In this document: positions 12,099 to 14,757 of the stretch, one piece after another | Position numbering within the stretch: the stretch's first letter is position 1 | Layout: each line of letters starts with the position of its first letter | Assembly (NCBI GenBank): GCA_945833895.1 | Contig: CAMAGQ010000026.1 | Coordinates: forward strand, 1 to 14,757 | DNA: 14,757 bases | Reading direction: 5' to 3' | Origin: an uncultured bacterium | GTDB lineage: Bacteria; Cyanobacteriota; Vampirovibrionia; Gastranaerophilales; Gastranaerophilaceae | Position numbers and translations under genes: made by a program | Notes under the pieces: model-generated | Told to the model about the DNA's origin: nothing | The model's input: the letters and a program-made list of their open reading frames with translations, nothing else | Database searches by the model: none

Positions 12099-13226
12099 AT
12101 GAATGAGAAGAAGAACATATTATTTGTATTCGGGACAAGACCCGAAGTTATAAAATTAGCACCGGTAATACTTGAGTTAAAGAATTATCCTGAAAAATAC
12201 AGGGTAATAATTTGCAATACAGAACAGCAAAAAGAACTTTCAAACCAAACACTTGCATACTTTGGTTTGCAGGCAGACATAAACCTTGATTGTATGAGAG
12301 AAAACCAAACACTGGTTGAAATTCAATCAAGAATTTTGACCTCGCTTGATAAAGTTTTTGAAGATAACAAAGTTGATGCTACAGTTGTTCAAGGCGACAC
12401 AATGACTGTATTGTGCGGTGCTTTGGCAAGTTTTTACAGAAAAGTTCCTGTATTCCACGTGGAAGCGGGGCTTCGCTCTTATGACATTTATGAACCGTTT
12501 CCTGAAGAAGTTATGCGTCAAATGACATCACGTGTTGCGGCATTACATTTTGCACCAACAGAAAAAAATAAAAACGCATTACTAAAAGAAGACATTTCGG
12601 GAAATAAAATTCACGTTACGGGAAATACCGTTATTGATGCACTGTTCTGTCTTTCTGATGAAACGATGGCGAAGGCAAAAGAGTTTTATGCCTCTCAGAA
12701 CATTGAAATAAACGACAAACTCGTTCTGATAACCGCTCACAGAAGAGAAAACCACGGTGAGCGAATAGATAGAATACTTGATGCGATAGAAACGCTTGTA
12801 AAGGATTACAGCGACCACACATTCGTAATTCCTGTACACCCGAACCCGAATGTCAGATGTAAAATTTATTCAAGGCTCGGCGAATACGAAAATGTGTATT
12901 TACTAAAACCGCTAGACTATCCGTACCTTGTATACTTGATGAAAAATGCAAAATTAATCCTGACGGATTCCGGCGGAATACAGGAGGAAGCACCGTCTTT
13001 CGGCTGCCCGACACTTGTTATGAGATACGAAACAGAACGCCAAGAAGGAATAGATGCCGGAGTTTCTGTTTTGGTCGGTGCAGACTGCGAAAAAATAGTT
13101 TCTATAAGTTCCGAAATTCTTTCAAAAGACAGAAAATCTACAAGATTGAAAGCCTTAAACCCTTATGGTGACGGAAATTCTGCAAAAATCATAGAAAAAC
13201 ACATTGACGAATTTTTTAACAAATAA
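12099..13226 (+). CDS. wecB: UDP-N-acetylglucosamine 2-epimerase (non-hydrolysing)
   Basis: This enzyme interconverts UDP-GlcNAc and UDP-ManNAc in the cytoplasm, supplying ManNAc for cell-surface polysaccharide or teichoic-acid-type linkers. The 375 residues match the WecB/MnaA length. Landmarks are FGTRPEVIKLAPV at 11-23, QGDTMTVL with Asp100, HVEAGLRS with Glu122, PFPEEVMRQ with Glu136, ITAHRREN with His214, HPNPNVR, and the UDP-binding SGGIQEEAPSFGCP at 291-304. All catalytic positions seen in E. coli WecB are kept. The gene stands alone, with no adjacent sugar-transfer genes, and converges on mnmE with 4 bases between the stops. It lacks a ribosome-binding site and has a -10 box 11 bases upstream. 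Confidence 0.95.
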   Translation: MNEKKNILFVFGTRPEVIKLAPVILELKNYPEKYRVIICNTEQQKELSNQTLAYFGLQADINLDCMRENQTLVEIQSRILTSLDKVFEDNKVDATVVQGDTMTVLCGALASFYRKVPVFHVEAGLRSYDIYEPFPEEVMRQMTSRVAALHFAPTEKNKNALLKEDISGNKIHVTGNTVIDALFCLSDETMAKAKEFYASQNIEINDKLVLITAHRRENHGERIDRILDAIETLVKDYSDHTFVIPVHPNPNVRCKIYSRLGEYENVYLLKPLDYPYLVYLMKNAKLILTDSGGIQEEAPSFGCPTLVMRYETERQEGIDAGVSVLVGADCEKIVSISSEILSKDRKSTRLKALNPYGDGNSAKIIEKHIDEFFNK

Positions 13227-13230
13227 AATT

Positions 13231-14580
13231 TTATTTTCCGATACAAAAATGGTCGAAAATATTGTTGAGAATTTCATCAGTAATGACTTCGCCTGTAATT
13301 TCATCCAGTGCAAGAAGGGAAGATTTAAGGTCTATATAAATCATGTCCTGCAATTCATTGCGTTCTGCTGCTGCCAAAGCGTTTTGTAAAGCCTCCTTTG
13401 AACGGAGCAAACAGGTTTGCTGACGTTTATTTGTCACAAACTCAGTATTTTCAGGAGAAATTTCGCAGACAAATTCCTTCATCTGGATTTTCAAATCTTC
13501 AAGTCCGTCTTTTGTACAGGCAGAAATCTTAACCGTATCAGGAAAAACTTCCTCAAACTCTTTTCCGACAATCAAATCCGACTTATTTGCAACAACAATG
13601 TGCGGCATATCTTTGACTATTTCATAAATTTCTCTATCTTCGTCCGTTAAGCCAACACTCGCATCATACAAAAAAATATTCAAATCAGACTCTTTAGCGG
13701 ACTGCTTGGAGTATTCAATCCCGATTTCTTCCACCTTATCGACCCCGCAATCCTCTCTAATTCCTGCGGTATCAATCAATGTGACAGAAACCCCGAGGTC
13801 AATAGTTTCCTTAATAACATCACGGGTAGTTCCCGCAATATCGGTAACAATAGCTCTATCAAGATTCAAAAGAGCGTTAAACAGAGAAGATTTACCGACA
13901 TTCGGACGTCCGACAATCGCAACTTTAATCCCTTGCCGCATAATATCAGAAGATTTTGCACAGGATAAAATTTTATCAATCTCATTCAAAGAATTTTTAA
14001 AATTTTCGATAAGATAATCATACTCAGGCTCGGCAACATCTTCAGGAAAGTCAATTCCTGCAACGATTTTAGAAGTAACTTCAAAAATTTTCGCCTTAAT
14101 CTCGCTGATTTTTACACCCAGAACACCTGACAAATTTTTTGCGGATTGAACAGCAAACTTAGAAGTTTTTGCGTGAATTAAATCAGCAACAGCCTCTGCT
14201 TGTGATAAATCAAGTTTTTTATTCAAGAATGCACGCTTGGTAAATTCCCCACGCTCAGCCATTCTTGCCCCGTTTTTTAAAACAACGTCAAGAATATTTC
14301 TGACGACATTTACCCCGCCGTGGCATTGAATTTCAATAACATCTTCCCCTGTGTAACTGTTTGGATTTTTGAACGGCAAAATTATAACCTCGTCAAGTTT
14401 TACATCACCATCTAAAATCCAGCCGTGACAAATCTTGCCAGCAGGAAAAATCTTTTTGTCGCAGATTTTTGAAATAATATCAAAACTTTCTGAGCCCGAA
14501 ATCCTTATCACTCCGACTCCGCCCGTTCCTATCGGGGTTGCTATTGCTGTTATTGTGTCAAATTCCTGAGTTATATTCAT
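13231..14580 (-). CDS. mnmE: tRNA modification GTPase MnmE
   Basis: MnmE works with MnmG to place (carboxymethyl)aminomethyl groups on wobble uridine 34 of certain tRNAs, using a folate derivative and GTP. The 449 residues show the whole layout. The N-terminal folate-binding domain starts DTITAIATPIGTGGVGVIRISG. A helical domain surrounds an inserted G domain with P-loop GRPNVGKS at 224-231, the K-loop/G2 region DIAGTTRD, DTAG at 270-273 and NKSD at 332-335. The C-terminal CIGK has the invariant Cys446. No start-codon alternative is needed: the ATG at 14580 opens the family-typical N-terminus. There is no Shine-Dalgarno site, and TATAAT lies 7 bases before the ATG, so a leaderless mRNA is likely. 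mnmG is not in the window. Confidence 0.97.
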   Translation of the reverse strand: MNITQEFDTITAIATPIGTGGVGVIRISGSESFDIISKICDKKIFPAGKICHGWILDGDVKLDEVIILPFKNPNSYTGEDVIEIQCHGGVNVVRNILDVVLKNGARMAERGEFTKRAFLNKKLDLSQAEAVADLIHAKTSKFAVQSAKNLSGVLGVKISEIKAKIFEVTSKIVAGIDFPEDVAEPEYDYLIENFKNSLNEIDKILSCAKSSDIMRQGIKVAIVGRPNVGKSSLFNALLNLDRAIVTDIAGTTRDVIKETIDLGVSVTLIDTAGIREDCGVDKVEEIGIEYSKQSAKESDLNIFLYDASVGLTDEDREIYEIVKDMPHIVVANKSDLIVGKEFEEVFPDTVKISACTKDGLEDLKIQMKEFVCEISPENTEFVTNKRQQTCLLRSKEALQNALAAAERNELQDMIYIDLKSSLLALDEITGEVITDEILNNIFDHFCIGK

Positions 14581-14587
14581 ATCCGTA

Positions 14588-14593
14588 ATTATA
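14588..14593 (-). promoter_or_regulatory. -10 box of mnmE, predicts a leaderless mRNA
   Basis: A perfect TATAAT on the minus strand is separated from the mnmE ATG (14580) by the 7 bases TACGGAT. The first transcribed base would fall at the start codon. The -35 position has no clear consensus (AT-only sequence). Confidence 0.5.
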
Positions 14594-14629
14594 CTATAAA
14601 AATTTATTAAATAATATAAAAATTGCCAT

Positions 14630-14660
14630 AAAAAAAAGCTATGTACTGAGGTGCATAGCT
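14630..14660 (-). terminator. intrinsic terminator of a minus-strand unit entering from the right
   Basis: On the minus strand AGCTATG (14660-14654) pairs with CATAGCT (14643-14637), followed by eight Ts (14637-14630). The stem can extend inward by two more pairs after one mismatch, leaving a CTCA loop. It lies just upstream of the mnmE promoter and would insulate it from upstream transcription. Confidence 0.75.
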
Positions 14661-14720
14661 GTTGATTAGGGATATGTGTATCTTAGTCTCTAAGGAGTAT
14701 ATTGTTATGTTAGCACCTCA
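14647..14720. repeat. long-range inverted repeat TGAGGTGC / GCACCTCA
   Basis: These are perfect 8-base arms at 14647-14654 and 14713-14720, 58 bases apart. The left arm lies inside the terminator hairpin, so pairing with the right arm would compete with the terminator on the minus strand. This layout fits an antiterminator, but chance cannot be excluded. Confidence 0.3.
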
Positions 14721-14733
14721 CATGAATTTGTAA
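14693..14733 (+). other. ribosome-site-like sequence with an 8-codon open frame
   Basis: AAGGAG is followed 9 bases later by ATG (14707) and a frame of eight residues, MLAPHMNL, then TAA. The frame contains the right arm of the long-range inverted repeat. It may be a leader peptide of a gene beyond the right edge or simply chance. On the minus strand two frames are open from the edge to stops near 14719 and 14709, so a gene end on that strand is also possible. No other coding signal is seen in 14581-14757. Confidence 0.2.
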
Positions 14734-14757
14734 TCATACAAAAAAATGAGATTTTCA

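Noticed and set aside
13204..14017. Plus-strand open frames opposite mnmE (several of 60-100 codons)
   Set aside because: MnmE is recognisable over its full length on the other strand. These frames lack ribosome sites and known motifs.
1..14757. CRISPR array, insertion sequence, tRNA or rRNA genes
   Set aside because: No regularly spaced repeats, transposase motifs, terminal inverted repeats or cloverleaf-forming sequences were seen on either strand by eye.

Overview
This AT-rich window uses the standard code. It looks like a chromosomal piece of a gut bacterium on the non-photosynthetic sister lineage of the Cyanobacteria (Vampirovibrionia/Melainabacteria, perhaps Gastranaerophilales). This placement is an inference. 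It rests on a Tic20-type membrane protein of cyanobacterial/plastid flavour, on base composition, and on anaerobe-style oxidative-defence genes (rubrerythrin, hybrid-cluster-protein fold). No 16S gene is present to settle it. I see no insertion sequence, CRISPR array, tRNA or prophage.

Left part (1-5.7 kb). The start of a small exported or lipoprotein gene runs off the left edge. Next come rubrerythrin, a 57-aa orphan, a zinc-dependent medium-chain dehydrogenase, an unrecognised 442-aa protein with an HEMQH metalloprotease-like motif, a 431-aa ferritin-like protein, a small four-helix membrane protein (YvlD/phage-holin-4 type) and a 99-aa protein resembling encapsulin-associated ferritin. Three ferritin-like proteins lie within 5.7 kb. 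Two of them share a 13-base upstream block with one mismatch, and two share an identical 11-base ribosome-binding block, so common control in iron or peroxide handling is plausible.

Middle (5.7-10.1 kb). A 557-aa protein on the minus strand carries the landmarks of the GH15 glucoamylase/phosphorylase-kinase family, including both expected catalytic glutamates. It diverges from a TPR-repeat gene that overlaps a Tic20-like gene by one base. Then rpsL and rpsG follow a long structured leader with a possible pseudoknot. A strong terminator closes this pair straight after rpsG, so fusA and tuf are not part of the operon here.

Right part (10.1-14.76 kb). A minus-strand pair encodes a small glutaredoxin and a 534-aa protein with the hybrid cluster protein (Hcp) fold. 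All seven hybrid-cluster ligands of this protein appear to be replaced. I consider it the most unusual gene here. wecB (UDP-GlcNAc 2-epimerase) and mnmE (tRNA-modification GTPase) then converge. The right edge holds a minus-strand terminator and a long-range inverted repeat.

Most genes have strong Shine-Dalgarno sites. Four genes (left-edge lipoprotein, TPR, wecB, mnmE) have none and instead carry a -10 box so close to the ATG that leaderless or nearly leaderless mRNAs are expected.
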